Below are positions 28,273 to 37,477 of a stretch of DNA of 46,162 bases, one piece after another (the stretch's first letter is position 1; each line of letters starts with the position of its first letter). This DNA is from a virus. Under the pieces are notes generated by a model. The model saw only the letters and a program-made list of their open reading frames with translations, was not told where the DNA came from and searched no databases. The position numbers were made by a program, and so were the translations under genes. The stretch covers positions 1 to 46,162 of IMG/VR virus record IMGVR_UViG_3300020034_000030. One strand, given 5' to 3'.

Positions 28273-29088
28273 TCACGACGCGATATACGTAAGGGCCATG
28301 GACGCCCGCAGCGCGCCCGTGGTCTCGATGGTTAGGTTTCCACCGCTGTTTTGGCCGGCGAACAGCTCGATGTACTGACCCACAGTCAATCGGATCGGAA
28401 TGGTTCGGGGGGCCACGGTTGAGTGAGCGACTGTGCCTGCAGGTCGCTGGACGCCCGTTCCGTCAACCACTGTCCCACTCCGTCGCCACTCGGCGAACCG
28501 AGCGAGGGTGGTGTTGGACGTGAAAGTCACACCGCCTGTAGGCAAGTACAACCCGGCTGTGGTGCACACGAACCTGTCGTTCGCATCATCCCAGGTCATA
28601 CCCCGAACCTCAACCAACGAGTCGAACTGGACCTTGGTGGGTGTGGCCGAGGTGGTAAAGGTCTGGCCTGCGGTGTTGAGCACCGATCCGTGAGGCGCGG
28701 CACCGCCGGTGGCGGCTTCGAGCGCAGTCACCCGGGTGCCAAGAGCGGGGTTACCCGTCGAGGCGTCCAAGGTCCTGGTCTCAACCACCGCGATCCGCGC
28801 GCGCGCGTCCGTAAGCTGCGAGGTGGCCGAGCCGGTGGTCACGTTCGACCCGGTGCCTACACCAGAGCCGAGACGGGCGTCAGCGGTCGCAGCCGTGGTG
28901 ACGCCCGCCCCGAGCCGGTCAGACAACTGCTGATTGCCTATGCCGACCGTTCCCGAGACGTTCGTAGTCCGAGCCTCTACGACATCGGCCCGGGTGTCGA
29001 GGTCATCGACGTTGGTGATGATCTGGTTATTAGCGGCCGAAGAGGCAACGCCGTTGGCAGTCGCCGGGGTCATGTTTCCGTAAGCCAT
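28273..29088 (-). CDS. Tail fibre / receptor-binding protein with C1q-like head
   Basis: 271 aa. The N-terminal half is Ala/Thr/Gly-rich with repeating VVEARTTNVSG, AVVETRTLDAS and TRVTALEAATGG units, a trimeric fibre-like shaft. The C-terminal 135 residues (TPTKVQFDSLVEVRGMTWDD, AGLYLPTGGVTF, GQYIELFAGQNSGGNLTI) follow the strand pattern of C1q/TNF jelly-roll heads found on phage fibres. This is the best candidate for host receptor recognition. It directly follows the largest minor tail gene. Confidence 0.7.
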   Translation of the reverse strand: MAYGNMTPATANGVASSAANNQIITNVDDLDTRADVVEARTTNVSGTVGIGNQQLSDRLGAGVTTAATADARLGSGVGTGSNVTTGSATSQLTDARARIAVVETRTLDASTGNPALGTRVTALEAATGGAAPHGSVLNTAGQTFTTSATPTKVQFDSLVEVRGMTWDDANDRFVCTTAGLYLPTGGVTFTSNTTLARFAEWRRSGTVVDGTGVQRPAGTVAHSTVAPRTIPIRLTVGQYIELFAGQNSGGNLTIETTGALRASMALTYIAS

Positions 29089-29089
29089 G

Positions 29090-31504
29090 TCAGGCGCTCC
29101 AATAGAAGGTGTTGTCCCACAGACCGTACTGGGGCGAGTCCCAGATCCCGATGCGCGGTGGTTCGGTCATCTCGACCGTCAGATCGTCAATCAGCCCCGA
29201 GTCCTTCGAGTACGACCTGCGAATGCCATACACCTGAAGGTGCATCTCTTCGCCCATGCCTTCGGGATCCCGGACCTTGAGCGCGTCGCCCATTTGCAGA
29301 CGAGGGTCGCCGGCTGTGGTGATCGCGTCGGTCGTAGGGATTGGCTTGGTCGTTCGCGCCAGCAGCTTGGTAAACATGCCAGCATTGTCGTAAAACTCTT
29401 GGTACCAGTCGCTCGCGAGCGGAAGCCCTTGCGGACCATACTTGGCCACGGAAGGTGCGTCCGACTTCAGGAACACCTGGTCATCGAACATCGTAAGCAT
29501 CGAGCCGTCCCACCTGAACGCGGGATTTCCCCCAGTCAGGGCGAAGCGCACTGTGTAGGCGTTGCCGTTCCATGCCTGAATGACCGTAGCGCCATCCTTG
29601 TCCCGGAACATACGGCTTTCCCACACCCCACCGCCTGGGAGAATGTCCTCCCAGGCCGTGCCGTTCCACTTTTGAACGACGACGCCGAAGCGCGTCAGGC
29701 TGTCGTCCCACTTCGGCAGAGGGCCGTTGGAGTCGATGTTCTCGTACACCGTTGGCTGGCCTGAGTTGGGAGTCACGATGTTGTCGACCCACACACGAAG
29801 CAGCGAGGTGGTGCCCGGTGCCATGATCAGCTCGTCAGGCCCTTGGGCCTGGTAGACCACGACATTCTGAACGCGAGCCTTCTTGGCCGTGATCGAGTAG
29901 ATGTTTCGGACCGAATCGGACGACGTGGTCATCGACAGTCCGCTGATGTCATCCAGCGTCAGGGTACGGACGAAGACATCCTTCTTCGCCTGAATCGTGT
30001 CTTGATTCCAGAAGTGGAAGACGCCCGACTCGTCCCAGAAGACCGCGCCAAACTCAGCGGCGGCAACCTCGGCGATAACGTCCCAGCCCAAGGCCCCCCA
30101 CCTCTTAGGCAAGAAGGACAGGCGGTTGAGCCCGGTGTCGAGCACGGCCGCGTACTTGGCCGGCATGCCCGACTCGGCAGGCGTCGTGAGGAAGGGACCG
30201 AGATAGGTGCCCACGATGATGTCCTGAAGCGCAAGCTTCCGGGTCAGGGTGAACCGACCCGTGGCGTTGCGAATAGACGTGCCCGACGCCTGGCCAAGGC
30301 TTTGAGTGGCCGTTTGCGTAGCGCCGACCGTCAGCCTGATCTGCTCGCTCGGTGAGACCCAGCGATACTCGGCCCGACACCTAACGAAGTCGTTGCCCGC
30401 GCCCGAAGGGATATTGACCTTCGTGCCGTTGAACGTCAGGCCCGTGAACGTGTCGATGAAGCGAATCCACATCTGGCCCGCGCCGACCATAACGTTGATC
30501 GTGCGATCGGACTTGGGCACAAAGGACATAATGACCGAGTCCGGCATGGTCAGCCACCAGGCAGAGCCCGCGATGTTTTGGGTCTGAAGGGTGAACGCCA
30601 TCACCAGCATGCTGTCAATGTCAACTTCGAGCTTGCTCGCCGACCAGTAAATGTCTACGTCGTTTCCCCAGTCTCGCTGAGCGCGAAACATCTTGGGCTT
30701 GTTCGTGGGCTCGGGTGAATCGGGGTGCGGCTGACCGAAGTCCTGGTACATCGTGAGGTTGACGTCGGTGTCCGTGTCTGCGAACTGATTTTGAGACGAG
30801 CCGTCAACCCACCCGATGTTGGGGGCGATACCTCCGTTGCCGGACAGATAGATCTGTACGGTTCCGTTGCCCATCTCGGCGTCAGCAGGCCATCGCCACG
30901 GTGTTGCAGACGTGTCGCTAAAGCGCAGGCAGTGGTCTATGACCCAGTGCGAGTACATGAGCTGCCCGGTGATGAACCCCGAGTTGGCCTGGAGGTCCAG
31001 CATCCCCCAGTCGGTGTGCTGGATGGGCTTGCGAAGCTTTTCGACCCTGTCCAAGGCGGTGAAGGCCACGGAGTTCGACCCTCGATCCGGCCGCACCGTC
31101 CTGATGTTCCCGATGAACTGGGGGTACACGACAGGACCTGTTGAGGTGTCAACGATCAGCCGGTACTTGACCTCGGCACCAACGACGTTCAGGTTGTACA
31201 GGGGAGATAGCCCGTTGTAAGGAGAGAAGACCCCGACCAGGTTCATGCCGTGAAAGCCCTGCTGGCCGCCGATTGAGAACGTGAGTTCGGCAGCCGCAGA
31301 GCCCTCGATCAGCATGACCTCGGCCGGAGCAGCGCCCTGCAGGGAGCGATCCGTGACGATGTCATCAGCGAACTGAGACAGGTCTGATAGTGCGTGGTCG
31401 TACAGGCCGTTGCCATTCCAGTCGACAAGAACCTCGGCCCGGATACTGCGCTCGGAAGAGAGGATAACCGCTTCGGCTGCTGCTCCACCGTGCGTCTGCA
31501 TCAT
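29090..31504 (-). CDS. Minor tail protein, baseplate hub-like
   Basis: 804 aa. The N-terminal 200 residues (RAEVLVDWNGNGLYDHALSDLS, VGVFSPYNGLSPLYN, PQFIGNIRTVRPDRGSNSVAFTALDRVEKL) match the opening of large actinophage minor tail proteins that begin with a hub-type fold. A middle part looks like a carbohydrate-binding jelly roll, and the rest holds beta-rich domains. Starts ATGATG overlapping the preceding gene stop. It lies in the usual place for the tail-tip hub after the distal tail protein. Confidence 0.8.
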   Translation of the reverse strand: MMQTHGGAAAEAVILSSERSIRAEVLVDWNGNGLYDHALSDLSQFADDIVTDRSLQGAAPAEVMLIEGSAAAELTFSIGGQQGFHGMNLVGVFSPYNGLSPLYNLNVVGAEVKYRLIVDTSTGPVVYPQFIGNIRTVRPDRGSNSVAFTALDRVEKLRKPIQHTDWGMLDLQANSGFITGQLMYSHWVIDHCLRFSDTSATPWRWPADAEMGNGTVQIYLSGNGGIAPNIGWVDGSSQNQFADTDTDVNLTMYQDFGQPHPDSPEPTNKPKMFRAQRDWGNDVDIYWSASKLEVDIDSMLVMAFTLQTQNIAGSAWWLTMPDSVIMSFVPKSDRTINVMVGAGQMWIRFIDTFTGLTFNGTKVNIPSGAGNDFVRCRAEYRWVSPSEQIRLTVGATQTATQSLGQASGTSIRNATGRFTLTRKLALQDIIVGTYLGPFLTTPAESGMPAKYAAVLDTGLNRLSFLPKRWGALGWDVIAEVAAAEFGAVFWDESGVFHFWNQDTIQAKKDVFVRTLTLDDISGLSMTTSSDSVRNIYSITAKKARVQNVVVYQAQGPDELIMAPGTTSLLRVWVDNIVTPNSGQPTVYENIDSNGPLPKWDDSLTRFGVVVQKWNGTAWEDILPGGGVWESRMFRDKDGATVIQAWNGNAYTVRFALTGGNPAFRWDGSMLTMFDDQVFLKSDAPSVAKYGPQGLPLASDWYQEFYDNAGMFTKLLARTTKPIPTTDAITTAGDPRLQMGDALKVRDPEGMGEEMHLQVYGIRRSYSKDSGLIDDLTVEMTEPPRIGIWDSPQYGLWDNTFYWSA

Positions 31505-32343
31505 GTCTCCAATAGGGTCAGAGTCGTGTTTCGGTATGGGAATCGCGGAGTGACCACAGACATCTGGTCGAAGGACACAACAGGTGCCCCGCCTCCAAGC
31601 TCCCAGGCCGTCGGAGTGGCCCCTAGCTCGACCTGTGCGGCCGTGAACGAGATATCGGGAGTAGCGTTGGTGGTATAGAACGCCAGCTTGGCCATGACGG
31701 CGTTAGCGGGCACTGTGATGGACACGTTCTGTCGGGTCCAGGCTGTCGTGACGCTCTTGGACACGAAGCTCGGCGCTGTGACAGAGACGTTGTCCCTGTC
31801 GAACAGGTCGAAGCCCACGAACATCGTCACGGCCGTCGAGCCCTTGAGGTACACGGAGCCCGTGATCTGTTCGCCCGGGGTTACCGTGGTCTTCTTCCAG
31901 TCGTCCAGCCTTACGACGCCTGTGCCCGCGCGGTTAGTCCACTTGTAGGCAGAAGATCCGATATCACCGGCCGCTACGGGCCAGTCCCACACGCGAGTGG
32001 TGAAGCCCGTGGTTAGGGCCGCACCCTCCATGCTTCCGCCCGAACTCTTACACAGCGAGGCAGCGGCCGTGAGCCTATTGACCTTGAAGGGGTTGAGTAG
32101 TCGATAAGGGCCTGGCGTCACCCGCATGTTGAGGGCTTCGAGCCAGGCGAACTCAGCCTTGTCTAGATACCTGAAGTCGAAGGAGAACTTCTGTCGAAGC
32201 CCCGTAACGTTCAGGGATCGCGCCCCGGAGAGACCTTGGAAGATCCCTCCGAAGCGCTCGACCGTCACATCAACATCGCGCTCGGGGCAAACGAACGGCC
32301 GCAGGTTACCCAAAGGGCCTACGTACCAAATCGGTTCACTCAT
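31501..32343 (-). CDS. Minor tail protein with carbohydrate-binding-like domain (distal tail type)
   Basis: 280 aa. MSEPIWYVGPLGNLRPFVCPE starts it, at an ATGA overlap with the tape measure stop; longer versions run antiphase into that gene. Residues 30-95 (RSLNVTGLRQKFSFDFRYLD, AWLEALNMRVTPGPYRLLNP) fit a distal tail/Siphovirus tail component. Residues about 110-265 (ITGSVYLKGSTAVTMFVGFDL, NVSITVPANAVMAKLAFY, AQVELGATPTAWELGG) have the pattern of a CBM4/9-like jelly roll. It would initiate the tail tip and touch surface sugars. Confidence 0.78.
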   Translation of the reverse strand: MSEPIWYVGPLGNLRPFVCPERDVDVTVERFGGIFQGLSGARSLNVTGLRQKFSFDFRYLDKAEFAWLEALNMRVTPGPYRLLNPFKVNRLTAAASLCKSSGGSMEGAALTTGFTTRVWDWPVAAGDIGSSAYKWTNRAGTGVVRLDDWKKTTVTPGEQITGSVYLKGSTAVTMFVGFDLFDRDNVSVTAPSFVSKSVTTAWTRQNVSITVPANAVMAKLAFYTTNATPDISFTAAQVELGATPTAWELGGGAPVVSFDQMSVVTPRFPYRNTTLTLLET

Positions 32344-35222
32344 CCCCGCCGCCTGTTCAGTGTGTTGTTCTTGTTCACGGACTTGGTGACCTTCTGGCCG
32401 TCCAGCTCGATTGAAAGCCCGGTGGCCAGCGCCGTGAGGATCCTGTCCTCCAGCGGCTGCACGTCTTCTGCCGTGAGCTGCGCGCTCCACTCGGCCGACG
32501 CGCTCGCGCTCATGGCGTCCGTGAGTCGAGCGACCGCAGCCATAGCCGCAGGCTGACCCTTGGTCAGGTCGTCTACGATGCCTTGTGAGATCGAAGACGC
32601 ACCGAGATTGGCCTGAAGCGCTGAGCCGATACCCTTGACCAGGCTAGCCACAGGCGCGAAGCCCGCGACCAAGCCTTGGTGAAGACCTGCCATGATGGCC
32701 TGGCCCGCCGGGACTAGCAGCTTCTTGTCGTAAGACAGCGGGCCCTTGTGATCCGCGATCCAGTTACCGATGCCGCTGACGAATTTCTTGACAGCCTCAA
32801 AAGCCTTCTTGAGGCCGTTGAGGAAGCCGTCGATGATCTTCTTCCCCGCATTCAGAAGCAGGTCGTTTAGGTTGCCAAGGGCATCCATGATCCAGCCGGG
32901 AATGCCCTTGATCCAGTCGATGGTCGCATTCCAAGCATCCTTGATGCCCCGGCCAATCGCCTTGAAGAAGTCAACCACGTCGCCGACGATGTCGCCGATA
33001 CCGCGAAGAATCCCCTTCAGCCCGTCGACTCCGGCCTTGATGAAGTTGACCGCCTCGGTGATCCTGTCGGACACGAACTTCCAGCAGGCGTCCCACACAG
33101 TGTTCAGGAAGCTGGTGATCTTATCCCAGTTGAAGATGATCAGAGCCGCTAGCGCAACAATCGCGATCACGATCAGCGCAATCGGACCCAAAGCCACCAG
33201 CCAGGCCGCTGCGATGATGATCGCGTTGGCGACCGCAGCCGCAGCCATACCGACCCAGGTAGCTATCCAGGCGATCAGCATAGCGCCCATCTGAACCGCT
33301 GTCTTGGCTAGCATCACAGCGTTCTGCGCGATCCACACCGCAGTGATTCTGATCGCGTTGGCTACCGCAACTGCTGCCATCCGGACCCAGGTAGCAATGG
33401 CCTTGGCAGCCATCTGAATCCATGCCTTTGTCGCGGTTGCCGCAGCCTTCGCGGACTCGGCGATCCAGGCACCCGCTGCCTTGGCGGCATCCCTCACGGC
33501 CGTAGCCGCGATCTCGGCCCAGGCCCACAAAAGCTGAGCCTTCGCCGTGATCCACGCGCGCGTAGACGCAGTGGCAGCACCAATCATGTCGGCCGCCCAG
33601 GTCCACACCTTGGTGCTCATCTTGTCAATGATCTTAGCCGCAGCACCCATGGTCTTGATGGCGTTGCTGACACCGATGATACCGTTAGCCACCGTAGCCA
33701 GCAGCTTGAACGTGGTAATCAAAGCGACCAGAGCGATAGCCAGAGGCACCATTACCGAGCGGTTGTTCGACAGCCACTTCGCCATATTCTGAAGCAGCGG
33801 AGTGACGACTCGGATAGCAGCGGCGAACACGGTACCGAAGGTCTCGGCGAACGTGACCAGGAAGGGCTGTAGGTCCTTGAGGATCTTACCCACCGACTTG
33901 AAAACCTGACCGAACAGCTCTGTAGCCGCTGCGATCACGGCCCGCATGACGGCAGCCAAGGACTGGAGTGCGGCCTTGGTTTCTGACGTCTCGGACAGGT
34001 CTCGAAGCGCCTGACTGCCCTTCTCCAGGATGTCCAGGAAGCCCTGTCCACCTCGAAGCGCGTCAAACACGTTCTGGAAAGCGACCACGACGTCCGAAAT
34101 GATCCGGAAGAACTGCTTGATCTTGTCGATAGCGTTTTGGATCCACGCCTGCATCTTGCCCGTCTCGCGAGCGTCGCCCGTCCATGCGCGGAACTTGGCC
34201 GCGATGTTGGTGACCGATCGCCCGAGCGCCGGCAGGAAGGTCGAGCCGACCACCGCGATGTTCTTGAACGCAGCGCCGAAGTCGGCCAGAGCCGGGCGCA
34301 TAGACGTGAACATCTTGCGCACATTTTCCAAGATGAAGCTCGTGTCCTTGACCGACTTCTGGCTTGTGGCCATGTCGATCCAGGACGAAGTCATGCCTTG
34401 GATACCGCCCGCGACACCGGTCAGTCCGGTCTTCAGCGGGGGCAGGAGCTTCTTCATCTTCTCGAACTGCCCGGCCATGCCTTGGAACAGGCGCTCCTGG
34501 ACAGACTTGCGGATCTCAGCCAGTGGCTCCTTGAAGGTGGCCAGCGTCTCCGCTGCGGCCCGAGCGTTCGGGGTCAGCTTCTCCAGTGCAGCCGCGAAGG
34601 CTACAGGGTCTCCTGAGTCCTTCAGGGCCGTGAAGAAGCCCTTGAGACCAACGGCCAGGGCTGCGATGCCCACAGAGGCAGCGGCCGCGAGCGCGGGCAG
34701 CAAGGCCAAGGCCCCGCCGGCCACGGACACAGCGCCCCCGATGGCACCAATCAGGTGCGGGATCGCCAGCAGCACTCCAGACAGCGTCGCCAAGATCGCG
34801 AGCCACTTGGAGATACCCACGACTTCCATGGGGATGCTGATCTTGTAGCCCTGGACGAACTTGCCGATAACCCGGAGCTGCGGCATGATGGCCGCGATGC
34901 TCGCCGGGATGTTGACGGTGACGACTAGCCGGATAGCGCCGGTGACCTTCTGGGCCAGCAGCCGCACGCGACGGGTCTCTCGTACAACCCCGTCACCGTC
35001 GACCTCAACCTTTAGAGGAACCTTCGGGGCCTTCTTCGCCTCGGCCTTGACCTTCTCCATCTCAGCCTTCATGGCGGAGGTGTCGAGGGTCACCGGGATC
35101 TTGATCTCGAAGCCCTTGAGGGCCTTCTTGAGCTTGGCCTTCATTTCTTCAGCAAATTGGGACGTGTCCGGGAGAACCCGGATTGAAACACGGCCGACCT
35201 CCGTGCCTCCAGGACTAGTCAT
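32340..35222 (-). CDS. Tape measure protein
   Basis: 960 aa, the largest product and position-typical after the tail chaperones. N-terminal RVLPDTSQFAEEMKAKLKKAL and coiled regions, a hydrophobic GGAVSVAGGALALLPALAAAAS stretch near residue 180, then a long Ala/Trp-rich set of helices (about 540-700) with repeats such as MAAVAVANAI and MAAAAVANAI, and a second hydrophobic region IALIVIAIVALAALIIF. The length predicts a tail near 140 nm by the usual 1.5 Angstrom per residue rule. AAGAGGAG ribosome site before MTSPGG. Confidence 0.9.
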   Translation of the reverse strand: MTSPGGTEVGRVSIRVLPDTSQFAEEMKAKLKKALKGFEIKIPVTLDTSAMKAEMEKVKAEAKKAPKVPLKVEVDGDGVVRETRRVRLLAQKVTGAIRLVVTVNIPASIAAIMPQLRVIGKFVQGYKISIPMEVVGISKWLAILATLSGVLLAIPHLIGAIGGAVSVAGGALALLPALAAAASVGIAALAVGLKGFFTALKDSGDPVAFAAALEKLTPNARAAAETLATFKEPLAEIRKSVQERLFQGMAGQFEKMKKLLPPLKTGLTGVAGGIQGMTSSWIDMATSQKSVKDTSFILENVRKMFTSMRPALADFGAAFKNIAVVGSTFLPALGRSVTNIAAKFRAWTGDARETGKMQAWIQNAIDKIKQFFRIISDVVVAFQNVFDALRGGQGFLDILEKGSQALRDLSETSETKAALQSLAAVMRAVIAAATELFGQVFKSVGKILKDLQPFLVTFAETFGTVFAAAIRVVTPLLQNMAKWLSNNRSVMVPLAIALVALITTFKLLATVANGIIGVSNAIKTMGAAAKIIDKMSTKVWTWAADMIGAATASTRAWITAKAQLLWAWAEIAATAVRDAAKAAGAWIAESAKAAATATKAWIQMAAKAIATWVRMAAVAVANAIRITAVWIAQNAVMLAKTAVQMGAMLIAWIATWVGMAAAAVANAIIIAAAWLVALGPIALIVIAIVALAALIIFNWDKITSFLNTVWDACWKFVSDRITEAVNFIKAGVDGLKGILRGIGDIVGDVVDFFKAIGRGIKDAWNATIDWIKGIPGWIMDALGNLNDLLLNAGKKIIDGFLNGLKKAFEAVKKFVSGIGNWIADHKGPLSYDKKLLVPAGQAIMAGLHQGLVAGFAPVASLVKGIGSALQANLGASSISQGIVDDLTKGQPAAMAAVARLTDAMSASASAEWSAQLTAEDVQPLEDRILTALATGLSIELDGQKVTKSVNKNNTLNRRRG

Positions 35223-35226
35223 TGAA

Positions 35227-35996
35227 TTATGCTCCTCTTTGCTGGGCTCGGGCCTTTCTGGCAGCATCCAGCCTCTGCCCTGCCATCACCGAGAATAGGT
35301 TAGCCTTCTTGGCCTTGACCTTCTCCGGACGATACGTGGGCTCAGGGGCCTTTGGTGCGCGCTTCGAGTTGGCCGATATAAACGCGTATGTGTTCTCTCT
35401 GACGGCGTCGATGAGTTGAGCCGAGAGATACCGATCCATATCCCACCCTCGGAAATCGTCTCCGCCTCTCATGGCGGCCACGGTGGCGGACCCTAGAGGT
35501 AGGTTCTTGATCAGTATGAGGATCTGTCGAGGAGAGTAGCCCGAGCCGTCGCGCATAGCTGCGACGAGACTCAGGCCACAATACGTCTGTAGGTCAAAGA
35601 GGATGTACTCGCCGTGCTCCTCGATCAGCTCGGCGAGTCCTGCGCTTCCCCCGGCTGGGTCTTCTCCTGCCACCTCTGCATGATCTTCATGTTCATGAGC
35701 AGGTCGTTGCCAATGGCTTTGATCAGCGCCTTGCCCTTCCTGTCCTGTGTAACTGAAGACAGAATGAACTGAATTGCCTCGATCGAAGCGTCTTCGTCCA
35801 GGTCTTCGGCGCTGACGTCCGCACCGTCCTTGACGTCCAGCTCCTTCAGTTTGTCGGTGCACGCCTTCCGGGTCTCTTTGCTGACACGCAGCAGGGACAC
35901 CAGGACGAACTCCTGGCCGCCCGCGCGGAAGACGAAGGGCTCGTACTCCGCCTCCAGCTCTTCCTGGAAGGACTCAAGTGTGAAAACGTTGCTCAT
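35227..35996 (-). CDS. Tail assembly chaperone fusion (GT) by -1 frameshift
   Basis: Reading starts with the 35625-35996 gene, slips -1 at a run of five G on the minus strand (complement of 35648-35652, CCG GGG GAA), and continues in the frame ending at 35227, giving 256 aa. The downstream frame (SAGLAELIEEHGEYILFDLQ to ARKARAQQRGA) has no start or ribosome site of its own and carries conserved-looking tail chaperone sequence (YSPRQILILIKNLP). This is the common G/GT arrangement before the tape measure gene. Confidence 0.78.
35625..35996 (-). CDS. Tail assembly chaperone (G)
   Basis: 123 aa. MSNVFTLESFQEELEAEYEPFVFRAGGQEFVL is acidic and typical of actinophage tail chaperones, followed by LRVSKETRKACTDKLKELDV and a helical C-terminus. 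Ends shortly after the slippery G-run, so the unshifted product is the abundant short form. GAAAGG ribosome site. It would coat the tape measure protein before tail tube polymerisation. Confidence 0.82.
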   Translation of the reverse strand: MSNVFTLESFQEELEAEYEPFVFRAGGQEFVLVSLLRVSKETRKACTDKLKELDVKDGADVSAEDLDEDASIEAIQFILSSVTQDRKGKALIKAIGNDLLMNMKIMQRWQEKTQPGEAQDSPS

Positions 35997-36018
35997 GTTG
36001 GCGGACCTTTCGCTAGTG

Positions 36019-36043
36019 TTTAATTTCAGCGGACCAAATTAAA
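36019..36043 (-). promoter_or_regulatory. AT-rich inverted repeat before tail chaperone gene
   Basis: TTTAATTT (36019-36026) and AAATTAAA (36036-36043) form a perfect 8-bp inverted repeat with a 9-nt centre, striking in GC-rich DNA. It sits between the hairpin after the major tail gene and the start at 35996. It may be a regulator site, promoter element or RNA cleavage site. Confidence 0.45.
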
Positions 36044-36052
36044 GGGTAAAGC

Positions 36053-36092
36053 CAGCAGGGGCAGCCGGTCCGCCAAGACGCTGCCCCTGCTG
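36053..36092 (-). terminator. Hairpin after the major tail protein gene
   Basis: A 13-bp perfect stem (36053-36065 with 36080-36092), 14-nt loop, is followed on the minus strand by GCTTTACCCTTTAA. It begins 5 nt past the major tail stop. The weak T-run suggests a partial terminator or mRNA stabiliser that keeps capsid and major tail transcripts more abundant than distal ones. Confidence 0.65.
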
Positions 36093-36096
36093 TGGA

Positions 36097-36711
36097 TCAC
36101 GGAGTGGTGTCCGGTGCGAGGATCTCGCCGCCAATCCAGTCGAACAGAAGCGGCTCACCCGCGACCCCGTCAGTTCCCTGAAGGAAGGTCGCGCGGGTAG
36201 GCAGGGCACCGAAGTCGTCGGTCGCCAGCGCGATTGCGTCGTCGCGCTTGAACGAGGACTTGGGCGAGTAGAAGCCCACAGCCTCGTCACCATCCACGAT
36301 CACGATCAGCAAAGCACGCTCGACCGTGGTCGCCGGAGCCGAAGCCACCCGGAACCTGCGCTCGCCGTTGACCATGGCGTTCGCCGAGCCGTAATACAGC
36401 TCCAGCGTGCTGTTGTCGAACTGGAGTAGGTTGAGGGTCACGAAGTCGACCGCGACGTCGGTGACAACCTGCCGAAGAGAGGCATTCTGCCACGAGCCAC
36501 GGACTTCGGTTCCGCCGCCGTCCGACCCGAACTCGGGAAGGTTGTCGCGCGAGGTGTGGCCGACAGGGATCCATGCGACAGGGATGTCCGTCGGGTCGAA
36601 GCCGCCCGTGAGGGGGCTTACCTGAACGTCGGTCGGGCTCGCGGTGTTCACCGGGGCAAGAAAGACCCAGCCAGCACCCGCTGTCAAGACCGCGTCGTCG
36701 TTTTGCGCCAT
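36097..36711 (-). CDS. Major tail tube protein
   Basis: 204 aa. MAQNDDAVLTAGAGWVFLAPVNTASP is the usual opening of actinophage major tail proteins; the body is beta-rich (WIPVGHTSRDNLPEFGSDGG, VVTDVAVDFVTLNLLQFDNSTLELYYG, RALLIVIVDGDEAVGFYSPK). Followed by a hairpin, and located between the tail terminator and chaperone genes, both canonical. It forms the hexameric tail tube. Confidence 0.88.
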   Translation of the reverse strand: MAQNDDAVLTAGAGWVFLAPVNTASPTDVQVSPLTGGFDPTDIPVAWIPVGHTSRDNLPEFGSDGGGTEVRGSWQNASLRQVVTDVAVDFVTLNLLQFDNSTLELYYGSANAMVNGERRFRVASAPATTVERALLIVIVDGDEAVGFYSPKSSFKRDDAIALATDDFGALPTRATFLQGTDGVAGEPLLFDWIGGEILAPDTTP

Positions 36712-36722
36712 CTGGCGTCTCC

Positions 36723-37169
36723 TCAGTTTCTCACGGGCCGCAAGCCCATTTGTATTAGTCCCTGGATTCGCCAGGTATCGTCAAAAGGGCTGTCGAACTG
36801 CGTTTGCCCCATTGTCTCAAACTTACTGTGGAAGTACCCGACTCCCGGGACAACCGTTTGGTACTTCACCGCTAGCCACAAAAGGTGGAGTGCGTCTTTG
36901 AAGAGATCTTCGGTTCCTGGAAGAGCTGGGTAATCAGGATCCTTGGCAGTGCTGTACACGGTCAGCTCGATGACCGGGAAGTCCAGCTCGTCGGGACGGG
37001 CGGCATTGGGAAGCCCGCCGATTCGACGCACATTGACCAGAGGGAACCCTCGGTGCGCGACGTCCTCAACCCACGATCCAACCTTGATGTCAGATCGCAG
37101 CCCAGCCTTGAGAATCGGAATCGCGACCGCCTGAACTCGGGGCATCCTGCGCCCCACAAGGCTGGTCAC
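36723..37169 (-). CDS. Tail terminator protein
   Basis: 148 aa. PRVQAVAIPILKAGLRSDIKVGSWVED, FPLVNVRRIGGLPN, ELDFPVIELTVYSTAKDPDY and the LFKDALHLLWLAV helix have the layout of actinophage tail terminators that cap the tail tube and join it to the head. GTG start overlaps the previous stop. Order after the gp10-like gene and before the major tail gene fits. Confidence 0.78.
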   Translation of the reverse strand: MTSLVGRRMPRVQAVAIPILKAGLRSDIKVGSWVEDVAHRGFPLVNVRRIGGLPNAARPDELDFPVIELTVYSTAKDPDYPALPGTEDLFKDALHLLWLAVKYQTVVPGVGYFHSKFETMGQTQFDSPFDDTWRIQGLIQMGLRPVRN

Positions 37170-37477
37170 GCCAGCCCCGCAGCCTTGGTTATGATGTACA
37201 GGCCCACCACGTATCGAGGGAACTTAGCGCTGTGGAGGAAGTGGCCAAACTCGATGGCCTTGGCGTTTCCGCTCGGGTCCACCAGGCTTACTAGACCGTC
37301 CGTCTTGCCAAACTCCGTCTCGATCTTGGCGTTACCCGTCTGACGGTGAGCGGTCAGATTGGCTCGGGCTCGGGTGCCTATCGCCTGGGTCTCATCCCAG
37401 ACAGCTCGCTGCACCGGCTCCAGCTTGGACACGACTCGGTTCATGGCCTTGTCGCTGATGAGGTCGATATCTGCCAT
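37166..37477 (-). CDS. Head-tail connector, HK97 gp10-like
   Basis: 103 aa. MADIDLISDKAMNRVV with ETQAIGTRARANLTAHRQTGNAKIETEFGKTDGLVSLVDPSGNAKAIEFGHF: the H-R-x-T-G-N...G-x-x-D-x-x-V-x-L-x-D-P-x-G...A-x-x-x-E-F-G-H pattern matches gp10/minor tail completion proteins of siphoviruses. The start is fixed by the TGATG overlap with the preceding gene; the longer frame runs antiphase. Confidence 0.75.
   Translation of the reverse strand: MADIDLISDKAMNRVVSKLEPVQRAVWDETQAIGTRARANLTAHRQTGNAKIETEFGKTDGLVSLVDPSGNAKAIEFGHFLHSAKFPRYVVGLYIITKAAGLA

Noticed and set aside
28423-29764. Long rightward frames opposite the tail fibre and hub genes
   Set aside because: Antisense shadows of the real leftward genes, which have ribosome sites, coupling and recognisable products.
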